DNA of 64,000 bases from Nocardioides panacis (GTDB lineage Bacteria > Actinomycetota > Actinomycetes > Propionibacteriales > Nocardioidaceae), in NCBI RefSeq assembly GCF_019039255.1, contig NZ_CP077062.1, forward strand, positions 1,488,001-1,552,000. Reading direction: 5' to 3'. Below the pieces are notes generated by a model. The model had not been told where the DNA came from. It saw nothing but the letters and a program-made list of their open reading frames with translations, and ran no database searches. Both the position numbers and the translations under genes were made by a program. Positions 37,523 through 46,356 of this stretch are shown here, in pieces. The stretch's first letter is position 1, and each line of letters opens with the position of its first letter.

Positions 37523-38632
37523 GGCACGAGACGGCACCGCCCGACCGGTGGCTGCACTTCGACCTGCACGGGCTGCTCGGCATCCGTGTCGAGCGGGACG
37601 CCCCCGCGGCCGCCCAGCTGCGCATGATGCTGGCCTGCTTCGCCAGCGACACCGAGGTCCCGGCCGACATCGTCGTCTCCCGTGAGTTCGAGGACGTCGG
37701 GGTCACCTGCCAGCTCGAGGACGAGCTGAACTACTCCCCGCACAGCGTGGAGCTCGTCCAGGACCGGGTCCAGGTCGTCCGGGACGGGGACCAGGTCCGC
37801 ATCCACGGCGACGGCGAGCTGCTCACCACGCTCGTGCCGCTGCTGGACCGGGCGATGGTCGGGCGCGGCGCGGGCATGATCCACGCCGCCACCGTGGCGT
37901 ACCGCGGCTACGCGATCGCGCTGCCGGCCGGTGGCGGGACCGGCAAGACCAGCAGCATCGCCAAGCTGATGCGCCGGGACGGCTACTCCTTCCATGGGCG
38001 ACGACTGGGCCTTCCTGGGCGACGACCGGACGCTGCTCGGCTACGCCAAGCCGATGTTCATCAGGTCGCACCACCGGACGATCTACCCGCACCTGTTCCA
38101 GGGCGTCCGCAAGCCGATGGTGCCGACGGTGCTCTCCCGCCCGCTCGGCCGGCTGAGCACGGCCGTGCACCCGCACATCATCCGGTACCCCCAGCTGGCC
38201 GACCTCGCCCGGCGCTGGTCGCCCGAGCACCGGATGGTCGACGCCGCCCTCGCGCTGCCGGGGGTACCGGTGACGACGCACGCCCCGCTGCTGGCCTCGA
38301 TCTACGTCGAGCGGCACTCCGGGCCGACGGTCGAGCTGACCGAGGTCACGCGGGACTGGATGGTCGACCGGGTGATGGGCAACTTCCACCTCGAGATGCC
38401 CGGCTTCTCCCAGACCCTGGTGACCGCCCTGGCCGCGACGTCGATGACGTCGTGGCGGGACCTGGTCACGGCGAAGAGCGACGTGCTGGCCAAGGGCCTG
38501 GACGGGCTGCCGTGCTACCTGCTGCAGGTCCCGAGCCGGCTGTCGGCCGACCAGGCCTCCGACGAGGTCGTCACCGTCCTGGACGAGCTGGTGCCGTCCT
38601 TGCTCGACGCCGAGGCGAGCGCCGCCTCATGA
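37519..38632 (+). pseudogene. HprK-like kinase/P-loop protein of a glycan locus; frameshifted near 37993
   Basis: The ATG at 37519 has AGGGGAC upstream. The protein reads DRWLHFDLHGLLGIRVERD and later MIHAATVAYRGYAIALPAG, then GGTGKTSSIAKLM (Walker A). Just after, GGCTACTCCTTCCATGGGC has one base too many: removing one C gives GYSFMGDDWAFLGDDRTLLG, which joins a second frame ending at 38632. The restored protein is about 370 residues. The Walker A followed by F-x-GDDW-x-F resembles HPr-kinase/phosphorylase-like proteins in glycan and lasso-peptide loci. A role in phosphorylating a sugar or controlling the machinery is inference. Confidence 0.65.
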
Positions 38633-39450
38633 GCCGGGCCGTCCCCACCGCCGCCGGCATCACCGCCGTCGTACCGGTGCGCAACGCCGAGGCGCTGGTG
38701 GGCCCCTGCCTCGAGTCGCTGCGCCGCAACGGCGTGACCCGGGTGGTGGTGGTCGACGGGCTGTCCACCGACTGCTCGCGGGAGGTGGCCCGGGCGCACG
38801 GCGCCACGGTGCTCAGCGACGAGGGCGGCGGCCTGCCGCTGGCCCGCACGCTCGGCGCCCAGGCGGCCGACACCCGGTGGGTGCTGATGGTCGACACCGA
38901 CGTCGTGGTCCCGGACGGGGTCCTGGACCGGCTGCTCGAGGAGTACCACCTCGGCGGGTACGCCGCGCTGCAGGCGGGCCTGGAGAGCGTCTCGGGGCCC
39001 GGCTACTGGGGCCAGGCGCTGGCCTACCACCACCTGCACGGACGCAGCCGCTGGTGGTTCGGCCTGGTCGCCACCGTCATCGAGCGCGACCTGCTGCTGC
39101 GCACCGGCTTCGACCCCCGCTTCGAGTCCGGCGAGGACATCGAGCTGCGCTGGCGGCTGGAGTCGCAGGGGCACAAGGTCGGCGTCTCCCGCAGCGCCCT
39201 GGTCTCGCACCACTTCGCCGGCGACGACTTCGCCTTCGCCAAGGACCAGTTCCTGATGGACGGGACCGGCCTGGGCCTGATGGTGCGCAAGCACGGCTGG
39301 CGGGGGAGCCGGCTCTTCGCGCTGCCGGTGGCGGCGGCCGCACGCGGGGTGGCGCTGAGCGTCCGGGACCGGCAGCCGCAGTGGGCGCGGTACTTCGCGG
39401 CGTACTGCTGGTTCAACTACGTCGGCATGCGACGGGGGCTGGCCCGGTGA
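38629..39450 (+). CDS. Glycosyltransferase family 2
   Basis: 273 residues. GT-A motifs are ITAVVPVRNAEALVGPCLES, VVVDGLSTDCSREVARAHGA, VLMVDTDVVVPDGVLDRLL (DxD) and FDPRFESGEDIELRWRLESQ. The start ATG overlaps the stop of the kinase-like gene (ATGA), and its stop overlaps the flippase GTG (GTGA). It presumably adds one residue to the lipid-linked unit exported by the next gene's product. There is no clear membrane span. Donor and acceptor are unknown. Confidence 0.87.
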   Translation: MSRAVPTAAGITAVVPVRNAEALVGPCLESLRRNGVTRVVVVDGLSTDCSREVARAHGATVLSDEGGGLPLARTLGAQAADTRWVLMVDTDVVVPDGVLDRLLEEYHLGGYAALQAGLESVSGPGYWGQALAYHHLHGRSRWWFGLVATVIERDLLLRTGFDPRFESGEDIELRWRLESQGHKVGVSRSALVSHHFAGDDFAFAKDQFLMDGTGLGLMVRKHGWRGSRLFALPVAAAARGVALSVRDRQPQWARYFAAYCWFNYVGMRRGLAR

Positions 39451-40730
39451 ACGCGGGGACCGCCGACACGCTCGCCGCGGGGAACGCCCGGCTCTCGCTG
39501 CCGGCCCGCTCGGTCTGGCTGGTGTGCGCCAAGGGCGTGCAGATGGGCGGCGGCTTCCTGTTCTGGATCGTGGCCGCGCGGAGCGCGACGGTGCCCGACG
39601 TGGGCCTCGCCGTCGCCACCGTCTCCGCGGTGATGCTCTGCACCCAGCTGGGCATCCTCGGCGTGGGGTCGGCCGCGATCATCGCCCTGGGCGGTGGACG
39701 TCCGGTCCGGCAGGTGCTGGACAGCTCGTTCACCGTCGTCGTGGCGGCGAGCCTGCTGTGCGGCGCCGGCTACCTCGTGTTCGCCCGCGTGGGTGACTCG
39801 CCCGCCGCGGCGTCCGGCGTGCTGTTCGTGCTGCTGTTCCTGGTGGCGGCGAGCGCCGGGACCTGCGTGATCTGCCTGGACCAGGTCTCGATCGCCCTGC
39901 ACCACACCGAGGGCGCCGCGCTCCGCTACGCGCTCGGCAGCGTCGTCGCGCTGTCCGCCGTCGGCGCGCTGGCCCTGGCGCCGGGTCGCGCCACTCCGTT
40001 CGAGCTGGTCGCCACGTGGACGCTGGGCTCGGTGGTGTCGGTGGCCGTGGGCACCTTCCAGCTGCGCCGCTGGGCCGGCTACCGGTTCCGCCCGAGCCTG
40101 AGCCGCCGTCCCGCCTGGATGCTGGTCCGCACCGGCGTGCCCAACCAGATGCTCACCCTCACCGAGCGGCTCTCCCCGGTCCTGGTGCCGCTGATCCTCG
40201 CGCACGTGGTGTCGCCGACGCAGGCGGCGTACTGGTACCCCGCCTGGATGATGGTCTGGGCCGCCTTCACCGCGCCGATCAGCGTCGGCATGGTGCAGTT
40301 CGCCGACATCGTGCGTCGTCCGCAGGACGCCGGGAGGATCGTCCTGCTCGGGCTCAAGTGGTCGCTGCTGCTCGGCGGCTGCCTGTGCCTGGTGCTGGTC
40401 GTCGCGGCCGGCCCGCTCCTCGGCCTGCTCGGCGGCGTGTACGCCGACGCGTCGACCGGCGCCCTGCGGGTGCTGACGCTCGGGCTGGCCCCGTTCGTCG
40501 TCCTGCAGGCCTACAACGCCTACTGCCGGGCCACCGCCCGGACCCGTGAGGCGACGCTGCTCGGGCTGCTGCTCCTCGTCGTGGTGTCCGTGGGCACCGC
40601 GGCGGTGGGGTCGCACGGCCCGCTCGCCGTAGCCGTGGTCTGGGTCTCCGCGACCGCGCTCGCGTCGGTCTTCGCCGGCACCCGCCTGTTGTCCGTGCTC
40701 CACCGAACCGAGGACGCCGTCCATGGCTGA
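39447..40730 (+). CDS. Wzx-type polysaccharide flippase (MATE/PST superfamily)
   Basis: 427 residues with about 12 hydrophobic helices. N-terminal LPARSVWLVCAKGVQMGGGF followed by FWIVAARSATVPDVGLAVA is the usual start of oligosaccharide flippases. Charged loops such as RLSPVLVPLILAHVVSPTQA separate the two six-helix halves. It would flip the lipid-linked oligosaccharide made by the three GT2 enzymes of this operon. It is a different family from the MurJ-type flippase of the island, supporting two separate export systems. GTGA overlap with the upstream gene. Confidence 0.83.
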   Translation: MNAGTADTLAAGNARLSLPARSVWLVCAKGVQMGGGFLFWIVAARSATVPDVGLAVATVSAVMLCTQLGILGVGSAAIIALGGGRPVRQVLDSSFTVVVAASLLCGAGYLVFARVGDSPAAASGVLFVLLFLVAASAGTCVICLDQVSIALHHTEGAALRYALGSVVALSAVGALALAPGRATPFELVATWTLGSVVSVAVGTFQLRRWAGYRFRPSLSRRPAWMLVRTGVPNQMLTLTERLSPVLVPLILAHVVSPTQAAYWYPAWMMVWAAFTAPISVGMVQFADIVRRPQDAGRIVLLGLKWSLLLGGCLCLVLVVAAGPLLGLLGGVYADASTGALRVLTLGLAPFVVLQAYNAYCRATARTREATLLGLLLLVVVSVGTAAVGSHGPLAVAVVWVSATALASVFAGTRLLSVLHRTEDAVHG

Positions 40731-42549
40731 CACGTTGCTGACCCGTCCGACCACCGTCGTCGAGCAGATGATGCCGAGACAGCTGCGCGGGCGGGTGCCC
40801 GTCATCGTGCTCGCCGTCGCCGGAGCCGCTCTCGCGGTCTGGGGGGCGTCCACGGTGAACGCCCCGATCGCCAGCGACTACGGCCTCGTGGCCGTCCTGC
40901 CGGCGAGGTTCTGGGTCGGTGTCGCGGTCCTGAACGTCGCCGTCGCGATCCAGCTCGCCCGGCCCGTCGTACGACGCCCCGACATCGTGGTCACGCTCGG
41001 GCTGCTCGTCGTGGTGCTGTACGGCGCCGCCGCGATCGCCACGGGCACGCCCCGGACCGAGGTCGCCTGGCGGCACCTCGGCATCATGAAGGCGCTGCTG
41101 GGGACCGGCACCGTGAACCCCCTGATCGACGGCTACTTCAACTGGCCGGGGTTCTTCGCCGGTCTCGGGGCGCTCCTGCAGGTGACCCACCTGCCGCCGG
41201 TGGCGCTCGCCCTGGTGGCGCCGGTCCTGAACGGGCTGCTGTGGATGCTCGGCGTCTGCCTGGTGGTCCGCGCGCTCACCCCGCAGCCGCACCACATCTG
41301 GCTGGCGGCGTGGCTGTTCACGCTGTTCAACTGGATCGACCAGGACTACCTCTCGCCGCAGGCCTTCGCCTACTTCAGCTACCTGGTGGCGACGGGGCTG
41401 CTGCTGCACACCCTCGCCGCCCGGCCCGGCACCACCCTGCGCAGCGCGGTCTCCGAGCACGGCCTCCGGGAGGGCTGGTGGACCTGGTGGAGCTCACGCA
41501 CCCCGGTCGAGCGCGACCCCCGGCGCCGGGTCGCGGGACTGTGGGTGGTCGTGCTGCTGTCGGTGGTGATCCTGGTCAGCCACCAGCTCACCCCGTTCTT
41601 CCTGCTCGGCACGGTGGCGCTGCTCACCGTCACCGGCCGGTGCTGGACGCCGCGGCTGCTCCCGGTGCTGGGCGCGCTGATCGTGATCTGGCTGACCACC
41701 GGAGCCTCGGCCTACCTCGGCGGCCACCCCGTGCTGTTCGTGCAGAGCGCCCACGAGGTGACCTCCGCGACGGTGCAGGACCGGATCCGCGGCACCGCCG
41801 GTCACCTGCACGTGATCGACGTGCGCTTCGCCATGACGCTCGGTGTGATGGCGCTCGCCGGCCTCGGCGTCCTGCGGCTGTGGCGGGCCGGCCACCGGGA
41901 CTTCCGCCCGGTGATGCTGATGATCTTCCCGTTCCTGATGGTCCCGCTGCAGTCCTACGGCGGCGAGATGCTGATGCGGGCGACGCTGTTCGCGCTCCCG
42001 TTCGCGGCCTACTACGCGGCGGTGCCGTTCCTGCGCACCGAGCGCCGGAACGGCCGGGTGACCCGGCAGCAGGTGTCGGTGGTGGTGCTCGTGGTGGCGG
42101 CCCTCGGCAGCGTCGGCGTGATCGGGGCCCGCTACGGCAACGCCGGCTTCGACACCTTCACCGCCGACGAGATCGCCGGCACCCAGGCGCTCTACCGGCT
42201 CGCCACCCCGGGTGACGTCCTGGTCACGCCGGCCCACCCGACCCCGTGGAAGTACCGCGGGTACCTGGACCACGACTACGTGGTGCTCACCGAGCAGTGC
42301 GGCCCGAGCACCAGCTCCGACGACTGCTACCAGATGGTCGTGGACCGGGCGAAGGAGAGCACCGGCGGGGCGCTGCTGATGTTCACCCGCGCGACCAGCG
42401 AGGCGATGCGGATCCAGGGCGAGCAGCGGGACTGGTCGACCGACGGCCTGCAGAGCTCGGTCGCCCACGACCCGCTGGCGCGCCTGGTCTACAAGAACCG
42501 TGACGTCCAGATCTACCGCGTGCCGTCGACCGCCGAGATGGGGCAATGA
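40723..42549 (+). CDS. Polytopic membrane glycosyltransferase/polymerase-like protein
   Basis: 608 residues with roughly 12-13 hydrophobic helices and an external C-terminal segment (ATPGDVLVTPAHPTPWKYRG...). The loop after the first helices has YGAAAIATGTPRTEVAWRHL and NPLIDGYFNWPGFFAG, resembling GT-C-type enzymes whose first external loop holds the catalytic acids. I do not recognise a precise family. Position after a flippase suggests it polymerises or decorates the exported glycan, perhaps with the polyprenyl-phosphate sugar made by the first gene. It overlaps the genes on both sides. Confidence 0.62.
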   Translation: MADTLLTRPTTVVEQMMPRQLRGRVPVIVLAVAGAALAVWGASTVNAPIASDYGLVAVLPARFWVGVAVLNVAVAIQLARPVVRRPDIVVTLGLLVVVLYGAAAIATGTPRTEVAWRHLGIMKALLGTGTVNPLIDGYFNWPGFFAGLGALLQVTHLPPVALALVAPVLNGLLWMLGVCLVVRALTPQPHHIWLAAWLFTLFNWIDQDYLSPQAFAYFSYLVATGLLLHTLAARPGTTLRSAVSEHGLREGWWTWWSSRTPVERDPRRRVAGLWVVVLLSVVILVSHQLTPFFLLGTVALLTVTGRCWTPRLLPVLGALIVIWLTTGASAYLGGHPVLFVQSAHEVTSATVQDRIRGTAGHLHVIDVRFAMTLGVMALAGLGVLRLWRAGHRDFRPVMLMIFPFLMVPLQSYGGEMLMRATLFALPFAAYYAAVPFLRTERRNGRVTRQQVSVVVLVVAALGSVGVIGARYGNAGFDTFTADEIAGTQALYRLATPGDVLVTPAHPTPWKYRGYLDHDYVVLTEQCGPSTSSDDCYQMVVDRAKESTGGALLMFTRATSEAMRIQGEQRDWSTDGLQSSVAHDPLARLVYKNRDVQIYRVPSTAEMGQ

Positions 42550-44441
42550 TGACGACCTCGACCACCCCACCGCCCGGCTCCGGGCTGCAGGAGGACCCCT
42601 CCGCCCAGGTGGACGCCCCCCGACCGTCGCCGGACCGTGGCGTCGTCGTCGCGGCGATCCTCGCGGTGGCGGTCCCGGTGCTCGGCGCCATCGACGTGCT
42701 CCGGCCGGTCGCGGGCGTGCTCGGCGTGCTGCTGCTCCTGGCCGGCCCTGGCTACTGCGTGGTGGTGGCGGCGGGGTTCCGCAACGTGGGCCTCCGGCTG
42801 GCGGTGACCTTCGCCGTCAGCCTCGGGACGGTCGTGCTGCTGGCCAGCACCCTGCTCTACCTCGGGCTGTGGAGCGTCTCCGCGTTCGCGTTCTGCTTCG
42901 GGACCGTCACGCTGCTGCTCGCCGCCACCGCCCTTCCCGCGCCTGGCCGGCGGCGGGCCGTTCGCCGGTTCGCGGTGCTCGCGGCCGGTCCGGTCGCCCT
43001 CGGCCTGGTGATCGGGCTGCTGCTCCCCGGCGGCGGCGCGGAGCCGGGACAGGCCGGGACGAGCCGTCCGGCGCCCCGGGCCGTCGGGCTGCCGCAGACG
43101 ACCACGGCCCGGGTCTGGTCCGTGGGCACGCAGTGGTGGGGCCTCATGTGGGACCAGGGCTCCGGCAGCTACACGTTCCAGCGCCGTACGAGGGCCGGGG
43201 GGAGCTGGCAGTACGGCGGACTCACCCTCAAGGCTGCCCGCGGGGACGCGATCGACGTGGTGTGGACCGGCACCCGGCTCGTGGTCGTCGCGGCCGGCTC
43301 GGCCTCCGGAGACCGGCCACCCGCGCTGCGGGCGCTCACGTTCGTGCCCAGCGCCGACGGGTCGGGCTGGGTCCAGGACAGCGCGCCACCGGCCGCCCTC
43401 GCCACCGGCGAGACCACCGCGCCCAGCCTCGAGCGGGACGGCTCCGGCCGGTTCTGGGTCTCCTACGTCCAGGACGGCCGCGTCTGGCTCACCCACACCC
43501 TCGCCGTGGACGCCCGGACCTGGACCGCTCCGGTGCCGGTCTCCGCGCGTCCCACGGACCGGGTGAGCAGCGGGGACGCGACCGCGCTGGTCCGCCTCGG
43601 CGGGGGACAGCTGGGCCTGCTCTGGAGCGACGGCGCGGCCCGTCGGCTGTTCTGGGCCACCGGCTTCGCAGCAAGCGGCCGGCCGGCGGCACCCCAGGTC
43701 TCCCTGGTGCCTGTCCGTGGCCTCGACGCCGGCCCGGTCGCCCTCGAAGGCGTCACCGCCGACGGTGCGGGTCGCGTCTACGTGGTCGCGCGGGGCGGGC
43801 GGACCATAGTGAACGGTGCGGCCAGACCTCTGCGGGTGCTGCTCAGCCGGGACCAGCAGGACCGGTGGCGGGCCAGCCGGCTCCCCTTGTCCGACACGGT
43901 CACCGGCACGGCCCTCGCGACGGACGCCGGGACGCGGACGCTGTACGTCTTCGCCGCGAACACCTGCTGCCCCCGCGCCGCGACCGGCTACCTCACCACC
44001 AGCATGGACGACCCCGTCCCGACCGCGCCCTCGGTGAAGGTCACGCCGGTGTCGACCGGCGAGACCGGCCTGAACCGCGACCTGGTCCGGCTGACCGGGG
44101 GAGACCCGGCCGCCGCGCGGATGCTTCGCGACGACGTGCTCAGCCCGTTGCCCCCAGCGGCGTCCCCGCCCCCGGTGGCGTCGCGCTCGGGACAGGCCGC
44201 TGCGGAGCCCAGCCGCGCCTTCCGGGTGCGTGACCTCATCGTGGGGCTCGCCGTGCTGGCCACCGTGGCACTGATGGTGATGCTGCTCCGGGCCGAGACC
44301 GTCGCCGCCCGCCGGTCGACCGTGCGGGCCGCCGACGAACCGGCGGGAGGACGGCTCCGGGCCACGTCCTGGGTCGGGTTGACCCTGGTGGTGGTGTCCT
44401 GCGGCGTGCTGCTGCCGCGGCTGTGGGGACTGCTGACATGA
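42546..44441 (+). CDS. Membrane-anchored paralogue of the secreted propeller-like protein
   Basis: 631 residues. Residues 32-165 contain four to five hydrophobic helices. After them comes an external beta domain with VWSVGTQWWGLMWD (WWGLMWD at 197-203), VVWTGTRLVVVAAG, RFWVSYVQDGRVWLTHT, LGLLWSDGAARRLFWATG and LYVFAANTCC (C474-C475), in the same order as in the protein at 34151. A Pro-rich linker and two C-terminal helices follow (VLATVALMVMLLRAE; SWVGLTLVVVSCGVLL). Family unnamed to me. The design suggests a membrane receptor or tether matching the secreted paralogue. Overlaps at both ends indicate coupling in the operon. Confidence 0.7.
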   Translation: MMTTSTTPPPGSGLQEDPSAQVDAPRPSPDRGVVVAAILAVAVPVLGAIDVLRPVAGVLGVLLLLAGPGYCVVVAAGFRNVGLRLAVTFAVSLGTVVLLASTLLYLGLWSVSAFAFCFGTVTLLLAATALPAPGRRRAVRRFAVLAAGPVALGLVIGLLLPGGGAEPGQAGTSRPAPRAVGLPQTTTARVWSVGTQWWGLMWDQGSGSYTFQRRTRAGGSWQYGGLTLKAARGDAIDVVWTGTRLVVVAAGSASGDRPPALRALTFVPSADGSGWVQDSAPPAALATGETTAPSLERDGSGRFWVSYVQDGRVWLTHTLAVDARTWTAPVPVSARPTDRVSSGDATALVRLGGGQLGLLWSDGAARRLFWATGFAASGRPAAPQVSLVPVRGLDAGPVALEGVTADGAGRVYVVARGGRTIVNGAARPLRVLLSRDQQDRWRASRLPLSDTVTGTALATDAGTRTLYVFAANTCCPRAATGYLTTSMDDPVPTAPSVKVTPVSTGETGLNRDLVRLTGGDPAAARMLRDDVLSPLPPAASPPPVASRSGQAAAEPSRAFRVRDLIVGLAVLATVALMVMLLRAETVAARRSTVRAADEPAGGRLRATSWVGLTLVVVSCGVLLPRLWGLLT

Positions 44442-44632
44442 GTTCCGCGCGGCGCCTCCTCAGCGACCCGCACCTCGCGCTGCGGCGCCGCAACCGATCC
44501 CCCCGGGTGGTGGCGGCCGACGATCTCCCGCCGACCCCGCTTGCCGCGTGGGCCGGCCGTGCGCAGGGACCGCTCCCGGTCCTGCGCGCGCTGTCGGCCG
44601 CCCCGTCCGGGGAACGACGGGCGAGACCTTAG
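44438..44632 (+). CDS. Small hypothetical protein at the end of the glycan operon
   Basis: A 64-residue frame whose ATG overlaps the stop of the membrane propeller protein (ATGA), the spacing used by the other genes of this operon. It is Arg/Pro/Ala-rich (MSSARRLLSDPHLALRRRNR) with no membrane helix. Nothing in it is recognisable. It could be a small accessory protein or chance, since high-GC DNA gives long open frames. Confidence 0.35.
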   Translation: MSSARRLLSDPHLALRRRNRSPRVVAADDLPPTPLAAWAGRAQGPLPVLRALSAAPSGERRARP

Positions 44633-44788
44633 GTCCCGCGCGACGGCCGCTCCGGCCGCCGTTGCGCCGCGGAGGTGCACTGACCGGTCGGTCCCTCCGC
44701 CGTGGGGGCGGGCAGCGCGCCGACGTCGCGGCCCCCGGCGACACCGTCGAGTGCGCTGCCGCGTCCGCCCCGGTCCTGCCGACCGGGC
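44633..44788. terminator. Hairpin-containing gap between convergent glycan operon and manC
   Basis: The spacer between convergent genes contains GACGGCCGCTCCGGCCGCCGT, an imperfect inverted repeat of about 8 bp, which may terminate transcription from one or both sides. No T-run follows. Otherwise I see nothing in this stretch. Confidence 0.35.
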
Positions 44789-46226
44789 TCAGCGGGGTTC
44801 GTGCCGGCCGTAGTCGTCCGCGAGCCGGACGATGTCGTCCTCGCCGAGGTAGGTCCCGGTCTGCACCTCCACGAGGTGCAGCAGTCCCGGGCCCGGGTTC
44901 CCCAGCCGGTGCGGGCAGCCCACGGGTACGTCGACCGACATCGTCTCGGTCAGCAGCAGGCTCTCCTCGCCGCGGACCACGTCCGCGACCCCGCTGATCA
45001 CCACCCAGTGCTCCGCGCGCTGCTGGTGGGTCTGCAGGGACAGCGTGTGCCCGGGCTTCACGGTGATGTGCTTGACCTGGTACCCGGGGCCGGAGTCGAC
45101 CGACTCGTAGCTGCCCCACGGCCGGTAGACCACCCGGTGGCTGGACGCCTCGATGCGGCCGCGCTCCTTGAGCTTCTGCACGACCTCCCGGACCTGCTGG
45201 TCGTGGCTCCGGTCGGCGACCAGCACCACGTCGGAGGTGGCCACCACGATGGTGTCCTCGAGCCCGACGGTGGCCAGCAGCACCCCGTCGGCGCGGAGGT
45301 AGCAGCCGCTGCTGCCGTCGGCGATCACGTCGCCGAGGACCACGTTGCCCGACTGGTCCTGGTCGCCCATCTGCCACAGGCCCGACCAGCTGCCGACGTC
45401 GTTCCAGCCGAAGTCGGCGTTGACGACGGCCGCCCGGTCTGTGTGCTCCATCACCGCGTGGTCCACCGAGACCGTCGGCGACCGCGTGAACTCCCGGTCG
45501 TCGAGGCGGACGAAGTCCAGGTCGACCCGCGCGGTCCGCAGGGCCCCGGTGACCGCCTCCAGGACGTCGGGCCGCAACCGCTCGAGCTCCTCGAGGAACA
45601 GCCGGGGCGGGAACACGTACATCCCGCTGTTCCAGCTCCAGTCGCCGGCGGCCACCAGGTCGCGGGCGAAGGCGCGGGAGGGCTTCTCCACGAAGTCCTT
45701 GACCTCGAAGGCGGCGTCGTGTCCGGCGAGCCCCACCCCGGAGCGGATGTAGCCGAACCCGGTCTCGGGACGCGTCGCGGGCACCCCGAAGGCGACGAGG
45801 TGCCCCTCGGCGGCCACCCCGGCTGCGGCCCGTACGGTGTTTGCGAAGGCAGCCGGGTCGCCGACCGCGTGGTCGGAGGGCAGCACGAGCATCACGGCGT
45901 CGCGGTCGTCGGCCGCGACCAGCCGGGCGGCCACGGCGATCGGGGGAGCGGTGCCCCGGCCGACCGGCTCGAGGACGATCGCACGCGGCTCGATGCCGAG
46001 CTCCCGCATCTGCTGCGCCACGGCGAAGCGGTGCTCCTCCCCGCACATCAGCAGGGGCGCGGCGAACTCGTGGCCCTGGACCCGCCAGGCGGTCTGCTGC
46101 AGCAGGCTGACCTCGGCGAGCAGGGGGGAGGAGCTGCTTGGGGAAGAGCTCCCGGGACATCGGCCACAACCCGGTGCCCGTCCCCCCGGACAGGATGACG
46201 GGCACGACGCGGACGTCGGTGTTCAT
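44789..46226 (-). pseudogene. manC: Mannose-1-phosphate guanylyltransferase / mannose-6-phosphate isomerase type II; frameshifted and with an altered signature
   Basis: The ATG at 46226 starts MNTDVRVVPVILSGGTGTGL, the nucleotidyltransferase domain that makes GDP-mannose. The frame breaks at the G6 run 46123-46128. With five it reads KQLLPLLAEVSLLQQT and joins the long frame ending at 44789, about 478 residues. FGYIR, FVEKP, WNSGMYVF and NADFGWNDVGSW are typical ManC motifs. The C-terminal cupin (RPWGSYESVD, GHTLSLQTHQQRAEHWVV) is the isomerase part. The usual GTRLWP signature reads GTGLWP: residue 19 is Gly instead of the catalytic Arg. GDP-mannose would feed the glycan operon facing it. Confidence 0.85.
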
Positions 46227-46356
46227 GGCTCCCCCCTGAGCGGTGGCGAGACGATCGGCTCCACCGTAGACCGGGCCGGCGGGGGCGCCCATCCCCACAG
46301 ATGACCAGGTTTCGCCCGCCCGGTCGGGTGTCGGGTCTCGCCCGTAGGCTTGGGAC

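Noticed and set aside
36589-39450. A single 953-residue protein joining two glycosyltransferases and a middle region
   Set aside because: The middle region is the kinase-like gene read partly out of frame. Internal ribosome sites, ATGA overlaps and the family-like second frame show three genes.
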